From JBHHZM01 sp046758065 (GTDB taxonomy: Bacteria; Pseudomonadota; Alphaproteobacteria; JAAXGF01): DNA of 8,566 nt. Of this stretch, positions 1 through 6,731 are shown in pieces (the stretch's first letter is position 1; each line of letters opens with the position of its first letter). The notes under the pieces are model-generated. The model saw only the letters and a list, made by a program, of their open reading frames with translations, had not been told where the DNA came from and did no database searches. The position numbers and the translations under genes were made by a program. The stretch is taken from NCBI GenBank assembly GCA_046758065.1, contig JBHHZM010000132.1, forward strand, positions 1 to 8,566, read 5' to 3'.

Positions 1-2
1 GC

Positions 3-65
3 AACGTCGGGGACTTCCGTTTTCCGGGGCTTGAACTCGTCAATCCGTGGCAAGCGCGTGTCTGA
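3..65 (+). CDS. Possible 3' end of an unidentified convergent gene (partial)
   Basis: Reading plus-strand frame 3 from the window edge gives an open stretch of 20 codons ending in TGA at 63-65, with a C-terminus reading NVGDFRFPGLELVNPWQARV. It would converge on alaS, leaving 53 bases between the two stops. I do not recognise the family, and 20 codons are too few to prove coding. The minus strand also has an open frame here (a TTG start near position 66 reading away to the left, SDTRLPRIDEFKPRK), so a minus-strand gene downstream of alaS is an alternative. Third-position G/C does not separate the two options. The call is tentative. Confidence 0.3.
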   Translation, partial: NVGDFRFPGLELVNPWQARV

Positions 66-118
66 CAACCAGGAAGCGGCGATCGCCCGCCCGCACCGCC
101 GTCCCGATCACGGCGCGT

Positions 119-2770
119 CTACGCCGCGATCGCGCGCTCGATCGCGGTGAGCGCGGCGTCGGCGCGTGCGCCGTCGGGGCCGCCGGCCTGCGCCATGTCG
201 GGCCGTCCGCCGCCGCCCTTGCCGCCGAGCGCCGCGGCGCCGGCGCGCGCCAGATCGACCGCGCTCAAACGCCCGGTCAGATCGTCGGTGACGCCGACGA
301 CGAGCGCCGCCTTGCCGTCGTTGACGGTGACCAGCGCGACCACGCCCGAGCCGATCCGCTTCTTGAGATCGTCGGCGAGCCCGCGCAGTTCCTTCGGCGG
401 CGTGCCGTCGAGCCGGCGCGCGGCGAGTCGGACGCCGGCGACCTCGCGCACCTCGTCGTCCCCGCCGCCGGCGGCGAGCCTGCGGCGCGCCTCGGCGAGC
501 TCGCGTTCGAGCCGCTTGCGCTGTTCGATCAGCGCGGCGACCCGTTCGGGCAATTCGGCGGGCGGCGATTTCAGCGCCGCGGCGGCGGCGAGGAGGCGCG
601 CCTCTTGCTGGGCGACGTGTTCTTCCGCCGCGCGGCCGGTGAGCGCCTCGATGCGGCGCACGCCGGCGGCGACGGCGGCTTCGCCGACGATCTTGAAAAG
701 CCCGATGTCGCCGGTGCGGCGCACGTGGGTGCCGCCGCAGAGTTCGAGCGAGAAGGGTTTTCCGGTGGCCGTGTCGCCGTCGTCGTCGCGGCCCATCGCG
801 AGCACCCGCACCTCGTCGCCGTAGTTCTCGCCGAACAGCGCCATGGCGCCGCGGGCGACCGCCTCGTCGGGGCTCATGATGGTGGTCGAGACCTCGGTGT
901 TGAGACGGATCTGGCGGTTGACGTCGGCCTCGATCACGGCGAGCTTCTCGGCGCCGACCGGGTGCGAATGGCTGAAGTCGAAACGCAGCCGGTCGGGCGC
1001 GACGAGCGAACCCTTCTGCGTGACATGGGCGCCGAGCCGGCGGCGCAGCGCCGCGTGCAACAGGTGCGTCGCCGAGTGGTTGGCGCGGATCACCGTCCGG
1101 CGGGCGGCGTCGATCCTGAGATCGACCACGTCGCCGACGCGGAGCGCGCCTTCGGCGATCACGCCGAGATGGAGGTGGAGATCGCCGAGCTTCTTCCGGG
1201 TGTCGCGCACCTCGACGCGCAGTCCCTTCGCCGCCGTCATCACGCCGCTGTCGCCGACCTGGCCGCCGGCCTCGCCGTAGAACGGGGTCTGGTTGACGAC
1301 CACGGCGACCTCGGTCCCGACGTCGGCGCGCTCGACCCGCCGGCCGTCGACCACCAGCGCCAGCACCCTTGCTTCGGCGGTGTCGGTCTCGTAGCCGAGG
1401 AATTCGCTGGCGCCGACGTCATCGCGGATCTCGAACCAGACCTGCTCGGTCGCGGCCTCGCCCGAACCCGCCCAGGCGGCGCGCGCCGCGGCGCGCTGGC
1501 GCGCCATCGCGGCGTCGAAGCCGGCGCGGTCGACCGCGCGCCCCTGGCCGCGCAGCACATCCTCGGTGAGATCGAGCGGAAACCCGTAGGTGTCGTAGAG
1601 CTTGAACGCGACCTCGCCGGCGAGCGGCTCGCCCTCGCCGAGTCCGGCGGTGGCGTCCGCGAGCAGCCCGAGGCCGCGGTCGAGGGTCTGTCCGAACCGC
1701 GTCTCCTCGAGCTTGAGCGTCTCGGCGACCAGCGCCTGCGCGCGGCCCAGTTCGGGAAAGGCGCGGCCCATCTTGTCGACCAGCGCCGGCACCAGCCGCC
1801 ACATCAGCGGCTCCTCGCAGCCCATCATGTGGGCGTGGCGCATGGCGCGCCGCATGATGCGCCTGAGCACGTAGCCGCGGCCCTCGTTCGACGGCATGAC
1901 GCCGTCGGCGAGCAGGAAGGCGGCGGCGCGCAGATGATCGGCGATGACCTTGTGGGCGGCGCGATGCGGCCCGTCGATCGGTATGCCCGAGGCCTCGGCG
2001 GTGGCCTCCATGATGTGGCGCATGAGGTCGGTGTCGTAGTTGTCGTGCACCCCCTGCATGACCGCGGCGATGCGTTCGAGCCCCATGCCGGTGTCGATCG
2101 ACGGCCGCGGCAGGTCGATGCGCTGCTCGGGCGTGACCTGCTCGTACTGCATGAAGACGAGGTTCCAGATCTCGACGAAACGGTCGCCGTCCTCGTCCGC
2201 GCCGCCGGGCGGCCCGCCGGGGATGTCGGGGCCGTGGTCGTAGAAGATCTCCGAGCATGGCCCGCAGGGGCCGGTCTCGCCCATCGCCCAGAAGTTGTCG
2301 GAGCCGGCGATGCGGATGACGCGGTCCTCGGGAAGGCCGGCGATCTTGCGCCACAGCCCGTAGGCGTCGTCGTCGTCGATGTAGACGGTGGCGAGCAGGC
2401 GGTCGGCGGGCAGGCCGAACTCGCGGGTCACCAGGTTCCAGGCAAGCTCGATGGCGACGTCCTTGAAATAATCGCCGAACGAGAAATTGCCGAGCATCTC
2501 GAAGAAGGTGTGGTGGCGCGCGGTGTAGCCGACGTTGTCGAGGTCGTTGTGCTTGCCGCCCGCGCGCACGCATTTCTGCGAGGTCGCGGCGCGTTTGTAG
2601 GGCCGCGTCTCGGCGCCGGTGAAAACGTTCTTGAACTGCACCATGCCGGCGTTCGTGAACAGCAGCGTCGGGTCGTTGTGCGGCACCAGCGGGCCCGAAG
2701 CCACGACCTCGTGGCCGTGCCTGCGAAAGTATTCGAGAAACGCCGTGCGGATGTCGTTCGCGGTCTGCAT
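119..2770 (-). CDS. alaS: Alanyl-tRNA synthetase (AlaS)
   Basis: Cytoplasmic class II synthetase that activates alanine with ATP, charges tRNA-Ala, and hydrolyses mischarged Ser/Gly-tRNA-Ala. The 883 residues match the usual full bacterial length. The N-terminal catalytic core (about 1-240) carries FTNAGMVQFK (38-47), the class II segment around RHHTFFEMLGNFSFGDYF (85-102), GETGPCGPCSEIFYD (164-178) and GMGLERI (228-234). The tRNA-recognition region follows (about 240-460). The editing domain has the zinc-site residues HSATH (565-569) and CGGTH (678-682). The C-terminal part holds a charged helical stretch (about 715-768) and a Gly-rich C-Ala domain (GGKGGGG at 849-855). I chose the ATG at 2770 (MQTANDIRTAF) because homology begins there; the open frame runs 70 codons further upstream but looks non-homologous. 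Shine-Dalgarno signal is weak. It lies 130 bases downstream of the TPR gene, with its own candidate promoter. Many alphaproteobacteria have recA next to alaS; it is not adjacent here. Confidence 0.98.
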   Translation of the reverse strand: MQTANDIRTAFLEYFRRHGHEVVASGPLVPHNDPTLLFTNAGMVQFKNVFTGAETRPYKRAATSQKCVRAGGKHNDLDNVGYTARHHTFFEMLGNFSFGDYFKDVAIELAWNLVTREFGLPADRLLATVYIDDDDAYGLWRKIAGLPEDRVIRIAGSDNFWAMGETGPCGPCSEIFYDHGPDIPGGPPGGADEDGDRFVEIWNLVFMQYEQVTPEQRIDLPRPSIDTGMGLERIAAVMQGVHDNYDTDLMRHIMEATAEASGIPIDGPHRAAHKVIADHLRAAAFLLADGVMPSNEGRGYVLRRIMRRAMRHAHMMGCEEPLMWRLVPALVDKMGRAFPELGRAQALVAETLKLEETRFGQTLDRGLGLLADATAGLGEGEPLAGEVAFKLYDTYGFPLDLTEDVLRGQGRAVDRAGFDAAMARQRAAARAAWAGSGEAATEQVWFEIRDDVGASEFLGYETDTAEARVLALVVDGRRVERADVGTEVAVVVNQTPFYGEAGGQVGDSGVMTAAKGLRVEVRDTRKKLGDLHLHLGVIAEGALRVGDVVDLRIDAARRTVIRANHSATHLLHAALRRRLGAHVTQKGSLVAPDRLRFDFSHSHPVGAEKLAVIEADVNRQIRLNTEVSTTIMSPDEAVARGAMALFGENYGDEVRVLAMGRDDDGDTATGKPFSLELCGGTHVRRTGDIGLFKIVGEAAVAAGVRRIEALTGRAAEEHVAQQEARLLAAAAALKSPPAELPERVAALIEQRKRLERELAEARRRLAAGGGDDEVREVAGVRLAARRLDGTPPKELRGLADDLKKRIGSGVVALVTVNDGKAALVVGVTDDLTGRLSAVDLARAGAAALGGKGGGGRPDMAQAGGPDGARADAALTAIERAIAA
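124..147 (-). terminator. Perfect GC hairpin in the last codons of alaS
   Basis: A perfect 9-bp inverted repeat (CCGCGATCG at 124-132, CGATCGCGG at 139-147) with a 6-base loop lies just before the alaS stop codon at 119-121. As RNA it would form a very stable stem at the 3' end of the message. No U-run follows it in either direction, so it is not a classical intrinsic terminator. It may be a U-less terminator, an mRNA 3'-end stabiliser, or simply a by-product of the GATCGC-rich codons (IERAIAA). Confidence 0.3.
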
Positions 2771-2820
2771 CTTGGCCGTTGCGGAAAATCGCACCCTCGC
2801 CCATCGCCGACGGGACACGC

Positions 2821-2849
2821 TATTTAAAGCCGCAGGCCGCGACTGTCCA
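2821..2849 (-). promoter_or_regulatory. Candidate alaS promoter
   Basis: On the minus strand, TGGACA (2849-2844, 5 of 6 to TTGACA) is followed after 16 bases by TTAAAT (2827-2822, 4 of 6 to TATAAT); shifting one base gives TAAATA with a 17-base spacer. The short AT-rich patch stands out in very GC-rich DNA. A start near 2815 would give a leader of about 45 nucleotides before the alaS ATG. I saw no T-box or obvious operator in the leader. Confidence 0.45.
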
Positions 2850-2854
2850 CAAGC

Positions 2855-2875
2855 AGGGGCCTGGAAAGGGCCCCC
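2855..2875 (-). terminator. Hairpin between the TPR gene and alaS
   Basis: The minus strand reads GGGGGCC, a 7-base loop, then GGCCCCT, forming a 6-bp G/C stem extendable by a G-U pair (arms 2875-2869 and 2861-2855). It begins 25 bases after the TPR gene stop and sits just upstream of the alaS -35 element, where a transcription end would be expected. There is no U-tract, so this is a position-based guess. Confidence 0.3.
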
Positions 2876-2900
2876 GGGTTGGCGGGGCGCGGGCCGGACG

Positions 2901-3455
2901 TTAGATCTTCTCGCCCTTGAGCTTCGCCCGCAGCATCTCGACACGGATGCGGATGAAGGGCATGTGCGGGTTGACGGCAAGCGCGCGTTCGAACCATTCG
3001 AGCGCGCCGCGATCGTCCTCGATCGCGGTGAGGATCAGGCCCATCCCCGAGAGCGCGCCGAAATGGCGCGGTTCGAGCGCCAGGGTGTGCTCGACGTCGC
3101 GGATCGAGTCGTCGTAGCGACCCATCAGATAGAAGAGCGTCGCCCGCTTGTTCCAGCCCTCGGCGAAGTCGGCGTCGGCCTCGATGAGCGCGTTGAAGCT
3201 CTCGAGCGCGACATCGAATTGCTGCCGGTGCATGGCGACGATGCCGCGCGCCATCAGCGCGTCGAGATCGGCGTTCCCCGATTCGATCCAGATGCTCCAG
3301 ATCTCCGCTTGTACGGTGCTCGCTTCGTCGTCGTCGGCGGTCGCCAGCAACTGCTCGAACAGCGTGTCGAGGCGCGCATCGTCCTGGCGCGCCTGGGCGG
3401 TGGCAGCCACGCTGAACACGACGGCGGCGGCGAACATTGCCAGGAATCTCACCAT
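2901..3455 (-). CDS. Small exported tetratricopeptide (TPR) repeat protein
   Basis: A 184-residue protein of unknown specific role. Residues 1-22 form a clear Sec signal peptide (MVRF, a hydrophobic core LAMFAAAVVFSVAA, cleavage probably after ATAQA), so it should act in the periplasm. Three consecutive 34-residue TPRs follow at 66-99, 100-133 and 134-167, showing the usual G/A/F pattern (for example GWNKRATLFYLMGRYDDSI and ALEWFERALAVNP). Residues 25-65 are helical and acidic and may hold a degenerate repeat. TPRs normally mediate protein-protein contacts. The layout, including IWSIWIESGN, AEGWNKRAT and EPRHFGALSG, resembles a TPR family common in alphaproteobacteria as I remember it. An in-frame ATG at 3533 overlaps the glcF stop, but the 26 extra codons are AT-rich and atypical, so I keep the start at 3455. 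No Shine-Dalgarno is visible; see the leaderless promoter. Confidence 0.9.
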   Translation of the reverse strand: MVRFLAMFAAAVVFSVAATAQARQDDARLDTLFEQLLATADDDEASTVQAEIWSIWIESGNADLDALMARGIVAMHRQQFDVALESFNALIEADADFAEGWNKRATLFYLMGRYDDSIRDVEHTLALEPRHFGALSGMGLILTAIEDDRGALEWFERALAVNPHMPFIRIRVEMLRAKLKGEKI

Positions 3456-3461
3456 GGAAAG

Positions 3462-3490
3462 ATAATAAGACGGCGGCGGCGCGCGGCCAA
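3462..3490 (-). promoter_or_regulatory. Candidate promoter giving a leaderless TPR-gene transcript
   Basis: On the minus strand TTGGCC (3490-3485, 4 of 6 to TTGACA), a 17-base spacer and TATTAT (3467-3462, 5 of 6 to TATAAT) form a good sigma-70-type promoter. Placing +1 seven bases downstream of the last -10 base puts it on the A of the ATG at 3455. This agrees with the absence of a ribosome-binding sequence before that ATG. Confidence 0.5.
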
Positions 3491-3496
3491 GAGAGG

Positions 3497-3520
3497 TCAT
3501 TACACGATTCATTACACGAT
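3497..3520 (-). repeat. Perfect tandem 12-bp direct repeat upstream of the TPR gene
   Basis: The plus strand has TCATTACACGAT twice, back to back (3497-3508 and 3509-3520). The array ends 6 bases upstream of the proposed -35 element, the place where activator sites usually lie (about -42 to -66). An 8-bp motif GAGGTCAT also occurs on both sides (3493-3500 and 3526-3533), 33 bases apart. The repeat fills most of the gap between glcF and the TPR gene and is AT-rich compared with its surroundings. It could bind a tandem-site regulator, or be a recent tandem duplication. Confidence 0.6.
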
Positions 3521-3529
3521 GATGTGAGG

Positions 3530-4825
3530 TCATCGCCGGGCGGCGAGCGCCGCCGGCTTCGGCCCGCCCGTCGCCCAGTCGACAAGCTCGACCGGATGGA
3601 CGACGGGAATCGAGGTGCCGGCGGCGATCTGCACGATACAGCCGATGTTGCCGGCGGCGATCACCTCGGCGCCGGTGCGTTCGATGTTCGCCACCTTGCG
3701 GTCGCGCAGGCGGGTCGCCAGCGCCGGCTGCAACAGGTTGTAGGTGCCGGCCGAGCCGCAGCAGAGATGTCCTTCCGCCACGTCGCGCAGCTCGAAGCCG
3801 CAGGCCGCGAGCACTTGTTTCGGTTGGTCGCGGATCTGCTGGCCGTGCTGCAGCGAGCAGGCGGCGTGGTAGGCGACCACCGGGCGCGCCTCGTCCGCGG
3901 CGGCGCGCACGTCGAGGTCGGCGAGCAGCTCGCTCACGTCCCTGGCCAGCCCGGCGACGCGCGCCGCCTTCTCGCACCACTCCGGATCGTCGCCGAGCAA
4001 GTGCCCGTAGTCCTTGACCATCGTGCCGCAGCCCGAGGCATTGCTCACCACGGCGTCGAGTCCGCCGTCGTCGAGCGCCGCGCTCAAGGCGGCAACGTTG
4101 GCGATCGCCTGGCGGCGGGCCGCGTCGGCCCGTCCGAGGTGATGGACCAGCGCCCCGCAGCATCCCGTCCCCGGCTGGACCACGACCTCGCAGCCGAGGC
4201 GGGTCAGCAGGCGCACCGTCGCTTCGTTGATCGCCGGGCCCAGCACCTGCTGGGCGCAGCCGGTGAGCAGCGCCACGCGCATGCGCCGGGCGGTCTGGGG
4301 CTGAAACGTCTGCGGCCGGTCGACCGGCGAGCGGCCCGGCACGCGGGCGGGCGCCATGGCGAGCAGCGTCGCGAGCCTGCCGGGCAGGAGCCTCGCCAGC
4401 GGCCGGACCGGCCGCGCCGCGGCAAGCGCGAGGCGGAACAGCGCCGGATCGGGCAGAACCCGGGCGAGCAGCGCGCGCAGAAAGCGCTCGGGCCAGGGCC
4501 GCCTATAGGTCGTCTCGACATGCACCCGGGCATGATCGATCAGGCGCGTGTAATCGACGCCCGACGGGCAGGTCGTCACGCAGGCGAGGCAGCTCAGGCA
4601 ACGGTCGATATGCGTCGTCACCTCGGCCGAGGCGGGGCGCGCGTTCTCCAGCATGTCCTTGATCAGGTAGATACGCCCGCGCGGGCTGTCGAGTTCGTCG
4701 CCGAGCAGCACATAGGTCGGACAGGTCGCGGTGCAGAAGCCGCAGTGCACGCATTTGCGCAGGATCGCGTCGACCTCCCTGAGGCCGGGGTCGGCGAGCT
4801 GGGCGAGCGAGAAATTCGTCTGCAT
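3530..4825 (-). CDS. glcF: Glycolate oxidase (dehydrogenase) iron-sulfur subunit GlcF
   Basis: The 431-residue electron-transfer subunit of the GlcDEF complex, relaying electrons from flavin to the membrane quinone pool. The N-terminal ferredoxin-like domain has two 4Fe-4S motifs: C25-x2-C28-x2-C31-x3-C35-P (CVHCGFCTATCP) and C76-x2-C79-x2-C82-x3-C86-P (CLSCLACVTTCP). The linker (about 100-175) is rich in Arg, Pro and Ala. The C-terminal half has two cysteine-rich CCG-type domains, with TGCAQQVL...GTGCCGAL and YHAACSLQHGQ...GHLCCGSAGTYNLLQP, shared with heterodisulfide reductase-like proteins. The length is normal for GlcF and the end (VVHPVELVDWA) is typical. The ATG at 4825 lies 16 bases after the stop of the unknown membrane-protein gene, with only a weak GGGG upstream, so translation may depend on coupling. 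The homologous LutA/LldE family is shorter; the full length, two clusters and glcDE neighbours favour GlcF. Confidence 0.97.
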   Translation of the reverse strand: MQTNFSLAQLADPGLREVDAILRKCVHCGFCTATCPTYVLLGDELDSPRGRIYLIKDMLENARPASAEVTTHIDRCLSCLACVTTCPSGVDYTRLIDHARVHVETTYRRPWPERFLRALLARVLPDPALFRLALAAARPVRPLARLLPGRLATLLAMAPARVPGRSPVDRPQTFQPQTARRMRVALLTGCAQQVLGPAINEATVRLLTRLGCEVVVQPGTGCCGALVHHLGRADAARRQAIANVAALSAALDDGGLDAVVSNASGCGTMVKDYGHLLGDDPEWCEKAARVAGLARDVSELLADLDVRAAADEARPVVAYHAACSLQHGQQIRDQPKQVLAACGFELRDVAEGHLCCGSAGTYNLLQPALATRLRDRKVANIERTGAEVIAAGNIGCIVQIAAGTSIPVVHPVELVDWATGGPKPAALAARR

Positions 4826-4841
4826 CGTGGTCGCCCCGCGC

Positions 4842-5489
4842 CTACGCCGGCTCGCGTTCGAGCCGGCGGCGGAATACGGCGTAGACCTCGCCCATGGCGG
4901 CGCTTTCGTAGAGCTGCCTCAGGCGGCCCTCGTCGTCGCAGCTCGTGGATTCGGCGAGCAGCATCTCGAAGGTCTCGCAATAGCGCTCGAGCAGCCGATT
5001 GCCTTTCGGACTGTCGGCGACGAGCGTCTTGAGCGGATTGCCGGCATCGGCGGCGGCGGCGAGGATCGCCCGGTAGCCGTTCTCGCCGTCGTCCGGCTGA
5101 TGGCGTGCACCCGTTCCGTCCTTGCCTTTCGCCTCGGAAAGCAGGGCGACGATCTCGCGCGCGAGGCGCTCCAGCTCGCGATCCAGCGTCGCGGCGAGTC
5201 CGAGGAACGCGGCGCGGCGCGCATGGAAGTCGTTCATCGTGAGCGCCGCCGTCTGACTCTCGGTGAGCCTGGCAAGCGCCGCGTTGTTGCGCCTGAGCGC
5301 GGCGGCCTGCTGCAGGGAACCGATGATGAGCCAGAGAAATACCGCCGGCAGCGCAATGCCGATCACGATCTCGGCGAGTTCGGTCGGCATCAGCAGCACG
5401 AGGTTCTCGATGCCGACGAAGCGGTAAAGATAGAAGGCGGTCGCGCCGAGCCACAAGGCGGTCAGCGCCAAGCCGATGAAGATGCGCAT
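4842..5489 (-). CDS. Unknown two-helix membrane protein with coiled-coil cytoplasmic part, between glcE and glcF
   Basis: A 215-residue protein of unknown function. Two hydrophobic segments lie at about 2-24 (IFIGLALTALWLGATAFYLY) and 40-58 (IVIGIALPAVFLWLIIGSL). They are followed by a Gln/Ala/Leu/Arg-rich helical stretch (about 59-118) that looks coiled-coil, then a charged soluble region with two Cys-free helical blocks and one SCDDEGR segment. The end of helix 2 and its continuation (PTELAEIVIG, FLWLIIGSLQQAAALRRNNAAL) recall a remembered N-terminal module of many bacterial hypothetical proteins (P-x-ELG-x-F-L-A-G, F-L-W-L-V-x-G, QQ-x-x-EL-x-x-N). It has a good ribosome-binding site (GGAGGA at 5504-5499, 9 bases before the ATG). 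It sits in the operon with gaps of 18 bases after glcE and 16 before glcF, so it is co-transcribed. It may anchor or modulate GlcDEF at the membrane; that is inference from position. Confidence 0.88.
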   Translation of the reverse strand: MRIFIGLALTALWLGATAFYLYRFVGIENLVLLMPTELAEIVIGIALPAVFLWLIIGSLQQAAALRRNNAALARLTESQTAALTMNDFHARRAAFLGLAATLDRELERLAREIVALLSEAKGKDGTGARHQPDDGENGYRAILAAAADAGNPLKTLVADSPKGNRLLERYCETFEMLLAESTSCDDEGRLRQLYESAAMGEVYAVFRRRLEREPA

Positions 5490-5507
5490 CGCTTCCGTTC
5501 CTCCCCG

Positions 5508-6731
5508 CTACACGCCCGCGTACATGCGTCCCGGATTGAGGACGCGGTGCGGATCGAAGCCTTCCTTGACCCGCCGGGTGAGCGCCGCGAGCGCCGCGTC
5601 CTGCGGCTGGAACACCGGCAGCGCGCCGCGCAGGCCGGCATCGGCGCGCATCAGGGTGGCGTGGCCGCCGGTCCCGTCGATCGCCGCGCGCACGAGCGCC
5701 GCGCCGCCATCGTCGCCGGCGTTGCCAAACGCCAGCCAGACGAGTCCGCCGCCCCAGTCGTAGAACGCCTCGGCCTCGATCCCGCCGGCGATGCGTCCGA
5801 CAACGTCGGCGCCCGCCGCGGGCGGCACGGACAGCCGCCAGACGACCCTGTCGTCGCCGACGAAGGGCGCCACGTCGCGCAGCTCGCGCCACAGCACGCC
5901 CGAATTGAGGCCGTGCAGCTCCTCGACGGCGCCGAAACCGCCGAGCAGTTCGCGCAGCGCCCGGCAGCGGTGCTCGGCCGATGGCGCCGGGCCCTCGACG
6001 CGGACCGCGGTGACGGCGGCGCCCGCGCCCGAGACGTAAGCGACCACCGAGCGCGCCGCCGCCGTCGCCGGCAAATGCGCCGCCGCCGCGACTTCGTGCG
6101 GGCTGGCGAGCGCCGCGGTCATCGCCTCGATCCCGCGGGCGTCGTCGAGCCCGAAAACCAGCACCGTGCGGGTCTTCTCGGGCGCGGGCAGAACCTTGAA
6201 GGTAAGCGCGGTCATGACCGCCAGCGTGCCGTAGGCGCCGGCGAACAGCTTGCAGATGTCGTAGCCGGTGACGTTCTTGACCACCCGGCCGCCGGCCTTT
6301 ATCGCCTCGCCGCGCCCGGTCACCGCCGCGACCCCGAGGAAGTGGTCGCGCGCGCCCCCGGCCGCAATGCGCCGCGGACCGGCGAGGTTGCAGGCGAAGA
6401 CGCCGCCGACGCTCGCCGCGCCCGCCGTTTCCCCGAGCAGCGGACCGAGATCGGGCGGCTCGAAGGCGAGCCGCTGGCGATTGGCGGCGAGCGCGGTCTC
6501 GACCTCGGCGAGCGGCGTGCCGGACCGGGCGCACATCACCAGTTCGTCCGGTTCGTACATCTCGATGCCCGAGAGCTTCGAAACGTCGAGCACATGGGCG
6601 GCCTGCACCGGCCGGCCAAGCGCCCGTTTCGAGCCGCGCCCGACGATCTCGAGCGGGGTTTCCCCGGACGCCGCCCAGGCCACCGCCTCGCGGAGCTGCC
6701 CGGCGTCGCCGGGCGTGAGCGTCTCGGCCAT
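5508..6731 (-). CDS. glcE: Glycolate oxidase (dehydrogenase) FAD-binding subunit GlcE
   Basis: A 407-residue second flavin-type subunit of the GlcDEF complex; in E. coli it is required for activity together with GlcD and GlcF. The N-terminal half is a PCMH/FAD_binding_4-type domain with the loop GRGSKRALGRP (31-41), LDVSKLSGIEMYEPDEL (48-64), GGVFACNLAGPRR (109-121) and GGRVVKNVTGYDICKLFAGAYGTL (147-170), segments characteristic of GlcE. The C-terminal half is weakly conserved and Ala/Gly-rich, closing with FDPHRVLNPGRMYAG, the usual flavoprotein ending. I chose the ATG at 6731: it overlaps the glcD stop as TGATG, homology starts there, and GAGG at 6740-6737 lies 5 bases upstream. The open frame extends further upstream into glcD but is not homologous. 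The overlap implies translational coupling and matched synthesis with GlcD. Confidence 0.96.
   Translation of the reverse strand: MAETLTPGDAGQLREAVAWAASGETPLEIVGRGSKRALGRPVQAAHVLDVSKLSGIEMYEPDELVMCARSGTPLAEVETALAANRQRLAFEPPDLGPLLGETAGAASVGGVFACNLAGPRRIAAGGARDHFLGVAAVTGRGEAIKAGGRVVKNVTGYDICKLFAGAYGTLAVMTALTFKVLPAPEKTRTVLVFGLDDARGIEAMTAALASPHEVAAAAHLPATAAARSVVAYVSGAGAAVTAVRVEGPAPSAEHRCRALRELLGGFGAVEELHGLNSGVLWRELRDVAPFVGDDRVVWRLSVPPAAGADVVGRIAGGIEAEAFYDWGGGLVWLAFGNAGDDGGAALVRAAIDGTGGHATLMRADAGLRGALPVFQPQDAALAALTRRVKEGFDPHRVLNPGRMYAGV

Noticed and set aside
78..87. GGCGATCGCC palindrome as a terminator or protein site
   Set aside because: It has no loop and no U-tract, and GCGATCGC-type words are frequent by chance in this sequence (several within 120-150).
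47..2827. A 926-codon plus-strand open frame opposite alaS
   Set aside because: It mirrors a complete, motif-rich alaS. The translation is low-complexity Arg/Ala/Gly/His/Asp with no recognisable domain, as expected for the antisense frame of very GC-rich DNA.
2771..2980. A 70-codon N-terminal extension of AlaS
   Set aside because: Arg/Ser/Pro-rich and non-homologous. It would overlap the end of the TPR gene and cover the alaS promoter; AlaS proteins begin at the ATG at 2770.
3518..3534. GATGA/TCATC hairpin after glcF as a terminator
   Set aside because: Only a 5-bp mixed stem with no U-run, partly inside the 12-bp repeat; too weak to call.
3437..5032. A 531-codon plus-strand open frame opposite glcF
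   Set aside because: It spans the glcF gene and its flanks on the wrong strand, has no domain signature, and the opposing gene has intact 4Fe-4S motifs.
4663..6534. A 623-codon minus-strand frame overlapping glcE to glcF in another phase
   Set aside because: Arg-rich out-of-frame shadow of three real genes, with no motif.
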